Program-made: the position numbers and the translations under genes | Part shown: one piece after another, positions 43,166-52,602 of the stretch | Position numbering within the stretch: position 1 is the stretch's first letter | Layout of the letters: each line of letters begins with the position of its first letter | Notes under the pieces: model-generated | Databases searched by the model: none | The model's input: the letters and a program-made list of their open reading frames with translations, nothing else | Told to the model about the DNA's origin: nothing | Source of the DNA: an uncultured Flavobacterium sp. | Lineage (GTDB): Bacteria; Bacteroidota; Bacteroidia; Flavobacteriales; Flavobacteriaceae | NCBI RefSeq assembly: GCF_946482535.1 | Contig: NZ_CAMLRU010000002.1 | Coordinates: forward strand, 1 to 54,453 | Length of the DNA: 54,453 nt | Direction of reading: 5' to 3'

Positions 43166-43891
43166 TTATAATCGGTTTAAAAACTTTCTGAATCTCAGCG
43201 AAATTACGCCGAAGATGGCTTCTTTGATAATGGCGCCACTCATTTTAGATTGTCCTTTGGTTCTGTCGGTAAAAATAACCGGCACTTCCTGTATGTTGAA
43301 ATTTTTGGCAAACGCCCTATATTTCATTTCAATTTGGAAAGCATAACCGATGAATTTAATAGCATCTAAATTTACTTTTTCCAACACTTCTCTTCGGTAA
43401 CAAATAAATCCCGCGGTCGCATCCATAATTTTCATCCCGGTAATCATTCGCACATAAACCGAAGCAAAATAAGACAGCAATACACGACTCAACGGCCAAT
43501 TCACCACATTGACTCCGGTAACATAACGCGAACCAATGGCTAAATCGGCGCCGTGATTATGGCATGCGTCATATAATTTTTCCAAGTCATTCGGGTTGTG
43601 CGAGAAATCGGCATCCATTTCGAAAATATATTGATAATCATTCTGCAAAGCCCATTTAAATCCGTGAACATAGGCGGTTCCTAAACCGGCTTTTTTCTTG
43701 CGGATAGCTAAAAACAATTGGTCGCCAAATTCCTTTTGCAATTCGATTACTTTGTCTGCGGTTTTATCGGGAGAATTATCGTCAACGATTAGAATGTGAA
43801 AAGTTTTTGGCAAAGCAAAAACAGCGCGAATAATGCTTTCGATGTTCTCAATTTCGTTATAGGTAGGAATGATTACAATGCCGTCGCTCAT
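43166..43891 (-). CDS. Dolichol/polyprenol-phosphate mannosyltransferase-type GT2
   Basis: 241 residues. GT2 domain: IPTYNEIENIESII, VDDNSPDKTA, the DADFSHNP catalytic segment (about 93-100), and IGSRYVTGVNVVNWP (R). DPM1 type without the C-terminal membrane domain, so probably peripheral. Makes polyprenyl-phosphate sugar for glycan or protein modification. First in an operon with pyrC and DUF4296; -7 box at 43915-43922. Confidence 0.92.
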   Translation of the reverse strand: MSDGIVIIPTYNEIENIESIIRAVFALPKTFHILIVDDNSPDKTADKVIELQKEFGDQLFLAIRKKKAGLGTAYVHGFKWALQNDYQYIFEMDADFSHNPNDLEKLYDACHNHGADLAIGSRYVTGVNVVNWPLSRVLLSYFASVYVRMITGMKIMDATAGFICYRREVLEKVNLDAIKFIGYAFQIEMKYRAFAKNFNIQEVPVIFTDRTKGQSKMSGAIIKEAIFGVISLRFRKFLNRL

Positions 43892-43914
43892 ATAGTTGTG
43901 GTCATACTTCGTTG

Positions 43915-43922
43915 CAAAAATA
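43915..43922 (-). promoter_or_regulatory. -7 promoter box of the GT2-pyrC operon
   Basis: TATTTTTG on the minus strand, 23 bases upstream of the GT2 ATG; the divergent box TAATTTTG (43983-43990) serves the plus strand. Confidence 0.55.
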
Positions 43923-43982
43923 AACTTTTTATCAGAGCAGAATCTTAATTATTATATAATAATTTAACAAATAAAAAATTAG

Positions 43983-43990
43983 TAATTTTG
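43983..43990 (+). promoter_or_regulatory. -7 promoter box of the DUF4271 gene
   Basis: TAATTTTG matches TAnnTTTG, 8 bases before the ATG at 43999, so a very short leader. Confidence 0.5.
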
Positions 43991-43998
43991 TCGGGATT

Positions 43999-44673
43999 AT
44001 GATAGAAACCGTTTTGTCGCCGAGAGTTTTAGAAGCTAAAGATTGGGCTGCCTTTCTTTTTGTTTTCTCATTTGCATTGATTGCCATTACGCGAACCGCC
44101 TTCGAAACCAGATTCAATGATTTTCTGAAGATTTTAGTTTCGGATAAGTACATCAAAGTATACAAAGATACTTCTCATTTGATGAGCGGATTTACCATCC
44201 TTTTGTTTATTGTTCAAATCATTTCCTTTTCCTTTTTTATCCAATTGTCACTCAGTCATTTTGGCTATGTTTCAAAAACGGATTGGATTCTTTTTATCCG
44301 AATTGTTACTTTCTTCGGCGTATTTGTTCTTTCCAAATTCTTAATTGAGAAGATTATCGCAACAGTATTTAACATAGAAGAATTCACAGAACAGTTCAAT
44401 TTGCAAAAAGTAAGTTACAGAACGTTCATCGGCTTGTTACTACTTCCCATCAATATATACTTGTTTTATAACGATACCTCATCAAATCTTTTGATTTTTT
44501 GCATTATTGGTGTCATTTTAATAATAAACTTGTATTCTTATTTGGTTTCTTTAAAGATTTATCAAAACTTACTCATCGGCAAGTTGTTTTATTTTATTTT
44601 GTATCTTTGCGCACTTGAAATAGCACCGTACTATTTTATATATTATTTGATTACAAAAAATTTAGCACATTAA
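43999..44673 (+). CDS. DUF4271 integral membrane protein
   Basis: 224 residues, about six membrane helices; DUF4271 is confined to Bacteroidota. Its start (IETVLSPRVLEAKDW) and ending (ALEIAPYYFIYYLI) fit the family. One base separates its stop from hemD, an order common in this phylum. Function unknown. A promoter box for hemD (44602-44609) lies inside its 3' part. Confidence 0.85.
   Translation: MIETVLSPRVLEAKDWAAFLFVFSFALIAITRTAFETRFNDFLKILVSDKYIKVYKDTSHLMSGFTILLFIVQIISFSFFIQLSLSHFGYVSKTDWILFIRIVTFFGVFVLSKFLIEKIIATVFNIEEFTEQFNLQKVSYRTFIGLLLLPINIYLFYNDTSSNLLIFCIIGVILIINLYSYLVSLKIYQNLLIGKLFYFILYLCALEIAPYYFIYYLITKNLAH
44602..44609 (+). promoter_or_regulatory. Internal -7 box before hemD
   Basis: TATCTTTG followed by GC, exact consensus, 65 bases upstream of hemD and within the DUF4271 coding region. 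It may give hemD a promoter of its own. Confidence 0.5.
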
Positions 44674-44674
44674 A

Positions 44675-45433
44675 ATGTCAAATTTGAAAGTGAAAACAAT
44701 TCTGGTATCACAACCGGAACCCAAGGTAGAGAATTCTCCTTATTTTGAATTGCAACAAAAACACAAAGTAAAGGTTGATTTCCGCTCGTTTATACATGTA
44801 GAAGGAGTTAGTGCAAAAGACGTTAGAGCTCAAAAAATAGACCTCAACAACTATACGGCAATAATTTTGACCAGCAGAAATTCGGTGGATCACTTTTTTA
44901 GAGTGGCCGAAGAAATGCGCTATAAAGTTCCGGAAGATTTAAAATATTTTTGCCAATCGGAAGCCATTGCTTTTTACCTGCAAAAATATGTAGTCTACAG
45001 AAAACGCAAAATTTATGTAGGTCAAAAAGACTTTGTTGATTTATCGCCATTGATTAAAAAATACAAAGAAGAAAAATTCTTGTTACCGGCTTCAGACCAG
45101 TTGAATTATGACGTGCCGCAAACCCTGAACAATTTAAAAGTAGATTGGACACAAGCCACTTTCTACAAAACAGTGATGAGCGATTTGTCTGATTTGGCCG
45201 ATGTTTATTATGATGTTTTGGCTTTCTTTAGCCCAACGGGAATCAAATCACTTTTCAAAAACTTCCCCGATTTTAAACAAAACAATACCCGTATTGCAGT
45301 GTTTGGAAGCACAACACAAAAAGAAGCTTTGGAACACGGATTGAGAATTGACATTTTTGCACCAACGCCGGAAACACCTTCGATGACTATGGCTTTGGAG
45401 AAATACATAGCCGACGCTAATAAAGGAAAATAG
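44675..45433 (+). CDS. hemD: Uroporphyrinogen-III synthase
   Basis: 252 residues. HemD two-lobe fold: KTILVSQPEPKVENSPYFELL, ILTSRNSVDHFF (about 65-76) and FFSPTGIKSLFKNFP with GSTTQKEALEHG. It makes the cyclic uroporphyrinogen III for heme. Paired with DUF4271 and ended by a strong terminator. Confidence 0.92.
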   Translation: MSNLKVKTILVSQPEPKVENSPYFELQQKHKVKVDFRSFIHVEGVSAKDVRAQKIDLNNYTAIILTSRNSVDHFFRVAEEMRYKVPEDLKYFCQSEAIAFYLQKYVVYRKRKIYVGQKDFVDLSPLIKKYKEEKFLLPASDQLNYDVPQTLNNLKVDWTQATFYKTVMSDLSDLADVYYDVLAFFSPTGIKSLFKNFPDFKQNNTRIAVFGSTTQKEALEHGLRIDIFAPTPETPSMTMALEKYIADANKGK

Positions 45434-45449
45434 TCTTCAAAAATATTTA

Positions 45450-45482
45450 AAAAATCCTGTTAATCAACTTAACAGGATTTTT
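45450..45482 (+). terminator. Terminator of DUF4271-hemD
   Basis: 14-bp perfect stem AAAAATCCTGTTAA / TTAACAGGATTTTT, followed by T residues. Confidence 0.9.
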
Positions 45483-45498
45483 TTATGCCAATAATGTT

Positions 45499-45506
45499 TA
45501 TTTTTG
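45499..45506 (+). promoter_or_regulatory. -7 promoter box of the Wzy/TPR gene
   Basis: TATTTTTG, 19 bases before the ATG at 45526. Confidence 0.5.
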
Positions 45507-45525
45507 AAAGACTAAAAGCAAAATT

Positions 45526-47505
45526 ATGGGCGACAAGCTGATTGAAAAACTATATTTCGGATTTCTGTTGTTGTTGCCTTTGGTGTTTTCCACTACTATT
45601 ATCGATCCGGTTTTAATTCCGAGACAAATTTTACTTACGGCTTTTCTGTTGGTATTGGTAATAGTCTTAATTTGGCAAAAGAAAGAACTCTCTTTTAATT
45701 TCAAAACACCGACTTTCTATGCCGTTGCCGCTTTTTTGTTATTAAATTTTATTGCCTTATTTACCTCAAATATCGCCGGTGAAAGCCATGCTGTTTTTTC
45801 TAAATTGACAGTATTGTTTTCCTTCTTTTTAGCTACGACTGTTGTTCTTTACAACAACTTGGTCAGACTACACCAAATCATATTAGCCGTTATCTTTTTT
45901 GGTGTCATCTCCTTAATTTTTTCTTATTTTGACATTATCAATAAAACGCAAGAAGGGCAACATTTGCTCAGACAAATTGAAGTCATCAAAGGAACTTCAG
46001 CCAATAAAAACTTGCTCTCTTCTATCCTATTCCTCTGTTTGCCTTTTTATTTTATGGGATTGCATCAAGGCAAAGCCGTACGGTTTTTGTCATTGGCTGC
46101 CATACTTTCAACTTTGCTTGTCTTAATAACAGTGAGAACTCGAGTTGTTTTAATCGCTTGTTTTATTTTCTTTACACTACTGATTTGTTATAAAATCAAA
46201 CAGCGTTTTGCCGTTAAAAAACGTTATTTTTTAATCTCCGCCCTAAGTGGATTTTTGCTTTTGTTTGGCGCTTATAAATTTTACTTCGAAAATAAAATTA
46301 CCCATTTAAAATCTTCATCCACCGATATAACCCAACAGTATCTTTATCGTTTAACAAATTCCCAAACTCTCGAAAGCCGAATTTTATTTTGGGAAAATTC
46401 GCTTCAAATGGCCAAAGATTATCCTTTACTTGGCGTTGGATTGGGCAACTGGCAAATTCATTTCCCGAAATACGGACTGAACCGTTTTGAAGATTATGCC
46501 ATCGTAAACGGAGAAAGCACTTTGCAAAGACCGCACAATGATTTTATTTGGATACTTTGTGAAACCGGAATTCTCGGATTGTTGGCTTATTTGATGATTT
46601 TCGGAGTGGTTTTTTACCAATTGTATTCACTTATCAAAAACACAAACGACGCCAATGAGAAATGGAAATTCTTCTTTATTTTAAGTGCGTTGATAGGCTA
46701 TTTGGTGATTTCCTTTTTTGATTTTCCTTACGAACGAATAGAACACCAAGTCGTTGTGATTTTACTTTTGGCCTTGTCCACTTCAGCCTATTATAAAATG
46801 GCGACCAAGACCACCAAAAACTACAAATCGTGGCTTTGGGTCTTGATAATTCCGGTGGCTTATTCTTTCTTAGTTTCTTTTTACCGGTTTAACGGCGAAA
46901 AGCATGCCTTGAAAATGTATACTGCTAAAGCCAATAAAAATTGGAGTGAAACCATTTATGAAGCCCAAAAAGCCAACCATTATTTTTATCCTTTAGACAA
47001 TACTTCGATGCCGTTGACTTGGTATGAAGGTATTGGTCATTTTAATGAAAATCGGATTGAAGAAAGCCAAACTTGCTTTGAAAAAGCTTATCAATTAACG
47101 CCCTACAATATCCAGGTTATTACCAATTTGGCCGGCACTTATCAAGCCTCCGGAAAAATAGATGAGGCTGTTGTTTTGTATAATGATGCTTTAAAAATTT
47201 CGAACGGTTTTGACGAGGCCAAACTCAATTTAGCCGCCTTGTACTACAATAAAAAAGACTTTGACCAAGCTTATTCTTTAATCAATGAGATCAAAGTCAC
47301 TTCTAAAAACCCGAAATACAAACTCTATTTGGTTCCTATTCTAAACCACAAAATCAATGATTACCTGAAAACGGCGACTGATAAAGTTGTAATTGATAAT
47401 TTGGTCAAAAATGTAACCACAAAAGAAACTTTATTGCAATTGTTTTTTGACGCCAAGAAGAATAATGTCCCTTTTGAAACTTATTTGGCACAGGTAAAAT
47501 TTTAA
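45526..47505 (+). CDS. O-antigen ligase-like membrane protein with C-terminal TPR repeats
   Basis: 659 residues. About twelve membrane helices (to about 450), with the Wzy_C-type loop containing GVGLGNWQIHFPKYGL and RPHNDFIWILCETGILGLLAYL. A soluble C-terminus (about 480-620) carries two or three TPR units (FNENRIEESQTCFEKAYQL, ASGKIDEAVVLYNDALKI). Joins or polymerises a periplasmic glycan. It is the second Wzy/WaaL-like protein in the window, the first ending at 9990; they differ in the TPR part. Confidence 0.88.
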   Translation: MGDKLIEKLYFGFLLLLPLVFSTTIIDPVLIPRQILLTAFLLVLVIVLIWQKKELSFNFKTPTFYAVAAFLLLNFIALFTSNIAGESHAVFSKLTVLFSFFLATTVVLYNNLVRLHQIILAVIFFGVISLIFSYFDIINKTQEGQHLLRQIEVIKGTSANKNLLSSILFLCLPFYFMGLHQGKAVRFLSLAAILSTLLVLITVRTRVVLIACFIFFTLLICYKIKQRFAVKKRYFLISALSGFLLLFGAYKFYFENKITHLKSSSTDITQQYLYRLTNSQTLESRILFWENSLQMAKDYPLLGVGLGNWQIHFPKYGLNRFEDYAIVNGESTLQRPHNDFIWILCETGILGLLAYLMIFGVVFYQLYSLIKNTNDANEKWKFFFILSALIGYLVISFFDFPYERIEHQVVVILLLALSTSAYYKMATKTTKNYKSWLWVLIIPVAYSFLVSFYRFNGEKHALKMYTAKANKNWSETIYEAQKANHYFYPLDNTSMPLTWYEGIGHFNENRIEESQTCFEKAYQLTPYNIQVITNLAGTYQASGKIDEAVVLYNDALKISNGFDEAKLNLAALYYNKKDFDQAYSLINEIKVTSKNPKYKLYLVPILNHKINDYLKTATDKVVIDNLVKNVTTKETLLQLFFDAKKNNVPFETYLAQVKF

Positions 47506-47512
47506 ACAAAAA

Positions 47513-47538
47513 AACCGTCTCGCAAAAACAAGACGGAA
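47513..47538. terminator. Bidirectional terminator between Wzy/TPR gene and pckA
   Basis: Stem CCGTCT / AGACGG with A/T-rich flanks, between two convergent genes; it would serve both strands. Confidence 0.7.
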
Positions 47539-47567
47539 TTTTCAACTGGTTAGGTTTAGTTAGTTTA

Positions 47568-49193
47568 TTATAATTGCGGACCGGCTTTTACCAAGCTTTG
47601 CCCTTGCTCATTATCGGTATATTGAGCGAAATTTTTAATAAATCTTGACGCTAAATCGGTTGCTTTTTCGTTCCAATCGGCTGCATCAGCATAAGTATCT
47701 CTAGGATCTAAAATGGTCCGATTCACATCGTGCAAAGCCGTCGGCACAGCTAAATTGAATACCGGAATGGTTTTAGTTTCCGCTTTCTCAATTGAACCGT
47801 CTAAAATAGCATCTATAATTGCACGAGTATCTTTAATTGAAATACGTTTTCCGGTTCCGTTCCAGCCTGTGTTTACCATGTAGGCAGTTGCGTTGTTTTC
47901 CTCCATTTTCTTAACCAATTCTTCTCCGTATTTCGTTGGGTGCAAAGTCAAGAAAGCTTTCCCGAAACAAGCTGAAAAGGTTGGCTCAGGTTGAGTCACA
48001 CCTCTTTCTGTTCCGGCTAATTTGGCGGTAAATCCTGAAAGGAAATAATATTGAGTTTGTTCCGGCGTTAGTTTTGAAACCGGTGGCATTACCCCGAAGG
48101 CATCTGCCGTTAAGAAAATTACTTTGGTAGCATGTCCGGCTTTGGAAACCGGTTTTACAATATTATGAATATGATAAATCGGATAAGAAACACGGGTGTT
48201 TTGCGTTACCGAACCATCTTTAAAATCGATAATTCCATCGGCATCAACTGTTACGTTTTCCAATAAAGCATCTCTTTTAATCGCACCGTAAATATCCGGT
48301 TCATTTTCTTTACTTAAATCAATGGTTTTGGCATAACATCCTCCTTCAAAATTGAAAACACCTTCGTTATCCCAACCATGCTCATCGTCTCCGATTAATT
48401 CGCGTTTAGGATCGGTTGACAAAGTCGTTTTTCCTGTTCCCGACAATCCGAAGAAAACCGCAACATCGCCGTCTTTTCCTTTGTTGGCCGAACAGTGCAT
48501 AGAAGCTATTCCTTGTAACGGCAAATAGTAGTTCATCATGGCGAACATTCCTTTTTTCATTTCGCCGCCATACCAAGTACCGCCAATCAACTGCATTTTT
48601 TCGGTTAAATTAAAGGCTACATAAACCTCAGAATTCAAACCGTGAGCCGCATAATCTTTGAAAGATGTTTTTGACCCGTTCATCACGATGAAATCCGGCT
48701 CGCCGAAATTGGCCAATTCTTCTTCCGTAGGACGAATGAACATATTGGTCACAAAATGCGCTTGCCAAGCCACTTCCATGATGAAGCGTACTTTTAGTCT
48801 CGTATTTTCATTGGCACCGCAAAAAGCATCTACCACGTACAATTTTTTTCCTGAAAGTTGGTCAACTGTGGTTGCTTTTAAAGCTTCCCAAGTATTTTGT
48901 GTGATGGGTTTGTTGTCGTTAACCGCTTTATCTGAAGTCCACCAAATGGTGTTTTCGGTGACACTGTCTTTAACGATGTATTTGTCTTTTGGCGATCTTC
49001 CGGTAAAAACACCGGTCATTACATTTACCGCTCCTAATTCTGTAAGTTGCCCTTTTTCAAAACCTTCTAAATTTGGGTTTAACTCGTCGTTGTATAATTT
49101 TTCGAAAGAAGGATTGTGGATAATTTCGTTAACGTTTTTGATCCCGTATGGTTCTAACGAAATCGATTTCGTAATTTGAGCGTAGTTCTCCAT
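47568..49193 (-). CDS. pckA: Phosphoenolpyruvate carboxykinase (ATP)
   Basis: 541 residues, ATP-type. P-loop [11 protein letters not shown] (about 247-257), metal-binding GDDEHGW, and the substrate-binding RSPKDKY and NTGWNGTG. Converts oxaloacetate to PEP in gluconeogenesis. Monocistronic; -7 box at 49229-49236. Confidence 0.97.
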   Translation of the reverse strand: MENYAQITKSISLEPYGIKNVNEIIHNPSFEKLYNDELNPNLEGFEKGQLTELGAVNVMTGVFTGRSPKDKYIVKDSVTENTIWWTSDKAVNDNKPITQNTWEALKATTVDQLSGKKLYVVDAFCGANENTRLKVRFIMEVAWQAHFVTNMFIRPTEEELANFGEPDFIVMNGSKTSFKDYAAHGLNSEVYVAFNLTEKMQLIGGTWYGGEMKKGMFAMMNYYLPLQGIASMHCSANKGKDGDVAVFFGLSGTGKTTLSTDPKRELIGDDEHGWDNEGVFNFEGGCYAKTIDLSKENEPDIYGAIKRDALLENVTVDADGIIDFKDGSVTQNTRVSYPIYHIHNIVKPVSKAGHATKVIFLTADAFGVMPPVSKLTPEQTQYYFLSGFTAKLAGTERGVTQPEPTFSACFGKAFLTLHPTKYGEELVKKMEENNATAYMVNTGWNGTGKRISIKDTRAIIDAILDGSIEKAETKTIPVFNLAVPTALHDVNRTILDPRDTYADAADWNEKATDLASRFIKNFAQYTDNEQGQSLVKAGPQL

Positions 49194-49228
49194 AAAATTT
49201 AGTTTGTGTTGTATTATGAATCAGACGA

Positions 49229-49236
49229 CAAAGGTA
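49229..49236 (-). promoter_or_regulatory. -7 promoter box of pckA
   Basis: TACCTTTG on the minus strand matches TAnnTTTG, 35 bases upstream of the ATG. Confidence 0.6.
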
Positions 49237-49275
49237 AAAATTAAATTTCAGAAACTATTTTTTTTATTAAAAATA

Positions 49276-49662
49276 TTATCTTTTAACTTTTATAATCTGC
49301 CACAGCAAAATCGCCCAGCCCAATATTAACAAGGTTCCACCGATAGGAGTTATAATTCCCAAAGGTTTAAAATCAATTCCGGTTATGGTTTTGGTAGCCA
49401 ATAAGTAAATGGAAACTGAAAAGAAAATTACACCTGAAAGAACCAACTGAAAGACGGTTTTTTTACTTTTTTCAGACACTAAAGTGGTCATGCCTAAAAA
49501 CAACAAAAACAAAGCATGATACATTTGGTATTTAACTCCGGTTTCAAAAGTTACAAGTTCTTCAACCGTCAAATGTTTTTTCAAAGCGTGAGCGGCAAAT
49601 GCCCCTAAAATGATAGCAGTCATTCCCATTATGACAGCTGTTACAGTTATTTTTCTTTCCAT
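49276..49662 (-). CDS. DUF423 membrane protein
   Basis: 128 residues with four membrane helices; DUF423/YgdD family. GAFAAHALKKHL (about 21-32), FETGVKYQMYHALFLL and TPIGGTLLILGWA are conserved. Function unknown. -7 box TAAATTTG at 49688-49695. Confidence 0.9.
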   Translation of the reverse strand: MERKITVTAVIMGMTAIILGAFAAHALKKHLTVEELVTFETGVKYQMYHALFLLFLGMTTLVSEKSKKTVFQLVLSGVIFFSVSIYLLATKTITGIDFKPLGIITPIGGTLLILGWAILLWQIIKVKR

Positions 49663-49687
49663 TGGTTTTGATTTTAATACTAATCCG

Positions 49688-49695
49688 CAAATTTA
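49688..49695 (-). promoter_or_regulatory. -7 promoter box of the DUF423 gene
   Basis: TAAATTTG on the minus strand; divergent from the DUF3108 promoter. Confidence 0.55.
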
Positions 49696-49734
49696 TCCGT
49701 TATCTGGTTAGTAATAAAGAAATTTCACTTTTCT

Positions 49735-49769
49735 TTTGGTGACTTACCTTTTTTAAAATTTTATATTTG
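49735..49769 (+). promoter_or_regulatory. Promoter of the DUF3108 gene
   Basis: TTTG (49735-49738), 23 bp, TATATTTG (49762-49769), 17 bases before the ATG at 49787. Confidence 0.6.
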
Positions 49770-49786
49770 CACCTTAATTTTGAATC

Positions 49787-50548
49787 ATGAAGCGATTACT
49801 TTTAACCCTAAGTAGCATTTTCCTTTTAAATTTGGCTACTCCAATTAACAGCCAAACTATCAAACCGGGAGAAAAATTGGTCTTTGCAGGCTCGTATAAC
49901 ATGAGTGGCTTAATGACCCAATTGGCACAAGTAACCATGAGTACCGAAACGGTTTCAACCGCTAAAAACTCCTACCTTCATCTGAACTGTGAATTGTCAA
50001 CTTACAGCAAATGGGATTCCTTTTTCAAAATCAGAGATATATATGAATCTTATGTCAATCCGGCTAATTTAAAACCAAGTTTGTACAAGAGAAGTATAGA
50101 CGAAGGCGGTTACACCAAAAAAGAAAAATACGTTTTTAAAGGCAACACGGTAAACAGTACCATGAAGCGAAAAAATAAGCCCGAAACCCAAAAAACCTTT
50201 ACCATTGGCGGTTCAACGCAAGATGTAGTTTCCCTTCTGTATAAAGTGAGAACCATGGATTTTAGCAAATTTAAAGTCGGGCAAACCCAATCGCTAATGA
50301 TTGTCTTCGATGAAAAACAAATTCCGGTCACTTTAAAATACATGGGAAAAGAAACCATTAACTGTGGTAATTTGGGTAAAAAAGAATGCTACAAATTGTC
50401 GATTGGCGCGAAAACCGATGCTTTAAAAGGGAAAGACAAAAACTTAATTTGGCTCACAGCCGATGCCAAAAAGATACCGGCTTTACTAAAATTCAGCATT
50501 CCGGTCGGCACCGGACAATTGGCTTTAATCTCAGCAACCGGAATCTAA
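49787..50548 (+). CDS. DUF3108 periplasmic protein
   Basis: 253 residues, signal peptide 1-23 (ends NSQT). DUF3108 beta-structure: LVFAGSYNMSGLMTQLAQV, SYVNPANLKPSLYKRSIDEGGYTKKEKYVF, YKVRTMDFSKFKVGQTQSL. Members sit in the periplasm and may bind lipid or peptidoglycan; no function is established. Followed 12 bp later by the small membrane protein gene. Confidence 0.87.
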   Translation: MKRLLLTLSSIFLLNLATPINSQTIKPGEKLVFAGSYNMSGLMTQLAQVTMSTETVSTAKNSYLHLNCELSTYSKWDSFFKIRDIYESYVNPANLKPSLYKRSIDEGGYTKKEKYVFKGNTVNSTMKRKNKPETQKTFTIGGSTQDVVSLLYKVRTMDFSKFKVGQTQSLMIVFDEKQIPVTLKYMGKETINCGNLGKKECYKLSIGAKTDALKGKDKNLIWLTADAKKIPALLKFSIPVGTGQLALISATGI

Positions 50549-50560
50549 TTTGACAACCTC

Positions 50561-50884
50561 ATGAGAAAACTGTTTTTAATTTTAGCTTGCCTCTTTGCGG
50601 TATTAGGTATCGCTTTTACTGTTTTACCCTTAGACACCATTGCTTTCCTTCCGATAGGCTTAGCCTTGGTTTTTGGCTTATTGACTTTGAAGCAATCTCA
50701 GGACACTCAAAAAAAATTTCCTAAAATATTGCTTGTAATTGGCGCCTTATGTTCGTTAGCAGTTTTAGGCAAAACGCTACTCATCAAAGACGAAGTGGCT
50801 ACAGACACCCAATTTGAACAACAAAAAATAGAAACCAAACAAGAAGCCCAAAAAGAACTCGAAGAACTCGAAGGTTTAGAATAA
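50561..50884 (+). CDS. Small membrane protein of unknown function
   Basis: 107 residues. Two or three hydrophobic helices (about 4-24, 27-45, 53-75) and a highly charged Gln/Glu/Lys tail (about 80-107, coiled-coil-like). No family recognised. Probably cotranscribed with DUF3108; own terminator after it. Confidence 0.7.
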   Translation: MRKLFLILACLFAVLGIAFTVLPLDTIAFLPIGLALVFGLLTLKQSQDTQKKFPKILLVIGALCSLAVLGKTLLIKDEVATDTQFEQQKIETKQEAQKELEELEGLE

Positions 50885-50886
50885 TC

Positions 50887-50914
50887 AAAAGCTCATCGGT
50901 AACGATGGGCTTTT
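50887..50914 (+). terminator. Terminator after the small membrane protein gene
   Basis: Stem AAAAGC-CATCG / CGATG-GCTTTT with one bulge, followed by T residues. Confidence 0.8.
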
Positions 50915-50933
50915 TGTTTGCCTCAAATATTCA

Positions 50934-50941
50934 TACCTTTG
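50934..50941 (+). promoter_or_regulatory. -7 promoter box of the saccharopine dehydrogenase gene
   Basis: TACCTTTG matches TAnnTTTG, 58 bases before the GTG start. Confidence 0.6.
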
Positions 50942-50999
50942 TAGAAGAACAAACAAACCCGTGAAATCTTAAATTCACGAACAAAAACCAATTTCAATA

Positions 51000-52376
51000 G
51001 TGAGCAGAAATATATTAATCATAGGCGCCGGACGCTCAGCCTCTTCACTTATCAAGTACCTTTTGAGAAAAGCTCCTCAGGAAAATTTGAATGTGACCAT
51101 AGCCGATTTGTCTATAGAATTAGCCCGAAGAAAAACCTACAATCATCCTAACGCAACCCCGATTGCTTTAGACATCAATAATATTGAACAACGCCAAGCC
51201 GAAATTCAAAAAGCCGATATCGTGGTTTCAATGTTACCGGCCTTTATGCACATTGAGGTAGCCAAAGACTGCATCACCTTTAAGAAAAATATGGTTACCG
51301 CTTCTTATATTTCCGAGGAAATGCAAAGTTTAGACGAAGCCGTAAAAGCCAACGGTTTAATCTTCATGAATGAAGTCGGATTAGATCCAGGCATAGACCA
51401 CATGAGTGCCATGAAAGTCATTGATGAAATTCATGCCAAAGGCGGCAAAATGATTTTATTCGAATCGTTTTGCGGTGGCTTAATCGCTCCTGAATCTGAT
51501 GACAATCTTTGGAATTATAAGTTTACTTGGGCACCGAGAAATGTGGTGTTGGCCGGCCAAGGCGGCGCCGCTAAGTTCATCCAAGAAGGCAAATACAAAT
51601 ACATTCCTTACCACAAATTATTCCGTCGAACCGAATTCTTTCACGTAGAAGGTTACGGCAAATTTGAAGGCTACGCCAACCGCGATTCTCTAAAATACCG
51701 TAGCATTTACGGCCTTGACGATATCTTAACTTTATACCGTGGTACCATTCGCCGAGTGGGTTTTTCTAAAGCTTGGAATATGTTTGTGCAACTCGGCATG
51801 ACCGATGATTCGTATGTGATGGAAAACTCCGAAACGATGAGTTACCGCGATTTTATCAATTCCTTTTTACCATTTCACGCCTCTGATTCAGTAGAATTAA
51901 AAACCCGTATGGCGCTTGGCATAGAGCAAGACGACATCATGTGGGACAAACTAATGGAACTCGACATCTTCAATGCCAATAAAATAGTCGGACTCAAAAA
52001 TGCCACTCCGGCCCAAATCTTGGAGCGTATCTTAAACGACAAATGGACTTTACAACCCGAAGACAAAGATATGATTGTCATGTACCACAAATTCGGCTAC
52101 GAACTCAACGGCGAACGCAAACAAATTGATTCTAAAATGGTCTGCATAGGCGATGACCAAATCTATACTGCGATGGCCAAAACCGTAGGATTACCGGTAG
52201 CTATGGCCACTTTGCACATCCTTAACGGCGACATCAAAACGACCGGTGTACAATTGCCTATCAAAAAAGAAGTATACGAACCTATCTTGAAAGAATTGGC
52301 ATTGCACGGCATCGTATTCCACGAAACCGAAATGCCTTATGTAGGCTACAATCCGGATAAGTTGGTGGGAAATTAA
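51000..52376 (+). CDS. Saccharopine dehydrogenase family protein (LYS9 type)
   Basis: 458 residues from a GTG start. Rossmann motif ILIIGAGRSASSLI (4-17), VVSMLPAFMHIEVA (about 75-88) and NEVGLDPGIDHMSA (about 122-135) are typical of the saccharopine (glutamate-forming) dehydrogenase family. It would cut or form saccharopine in lysine metabolism. Other members have different substrates. An Lrp-family regulator follows after an intergenic element and a terminator. Confidence 0.85.
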   Translation: MSRNILIIGAGRSASSLIKYLLRKAPQENLNVTIADLSIELARRKTYNHPNATPIALDINNIEQRQAEIQKADIVVSMLPAFMHIEVAKDCITFKKNMVTASYISEEMQSLDEAVKANGLIFMNEVGLDPGIDHMSAMKVIDEIHAKGGKMILFESFCGGLIAPESDDNLWNYKFTWAPRNVVLAGQGGAAKFIQEGKYKYIPYHKLFRRTEFFHVEGYGKFEGYANRDSLKYRSIYGLDDILTLYRGTIRRVGFSKAWNMFVQLGMTDDSYVMENSETMSYRDFINSFLPFHASDSVELKTRMALGIEQDDIMWDKLMELDIFNANKIVGLKNATPAQILERILNDKWTLQPEDKDMIVMYHKFGYELNGERKQIDSKMVCIGDDQIYTAMAKTVGLPVAMATLHILNGDIKTTGVQLPIKKEVYEPILKELALHGIVFHETEMPYVGYNPDKLVGN

Positions 52377-52395
52377 TACCTGATTTTATGAATTG

Positions 52396-52485
52396 TTAGG
52401 AGCGAAAAGCTTGGGCATTCTTGGAATGGCAATTCCTGCTGTCCGTTGCAATCTCTTCGAGGATTTCCACTGCCATCAGGGCTAA
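52396..52485 (+). repeat. Intergenic element copy 7
   Basis: Begins TTAGGAGCGAAAAGCTTGGG, inner ATTCCTGCTGTCCGTTGCA, stem-forming TCTTCGAGGA, end TGCCATCAGGGCTAA. The longest copy, with the same ends as copy 6. Confidence 0.8.
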
Positions 52486-52521
52486 ACAGGATTCCATTTT
52501 CTTTTCAGTCAACAGCATTAT

Positions 52522-52551
52522 AAAACCAAAATCCCAATCGATTTTGGTTTT
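52522..52551 (+). terminator. Terminator downstream of the saccharopine dehydrogenase gene
   Basis: 12-bp perfect stem AAAACCAAAATC / GATTTTGGTTTT with 6-base loop, followed by T residues. Confidence 0.85.
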
Positions 52552-52602
52552 TTTGTTTTAAATCTAAAGTAAATCACTATTTTTATTTTAAATATTTGAA
52601 TA

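Noticed and set aside
49710..49716. Single AGTAATA half-site before DUF3108
   Set aside because: No second half-site at 11 bp and no 20-bp spacing to a TTTCTTTG box; single matches are expected by chance in AT-rich DNA.
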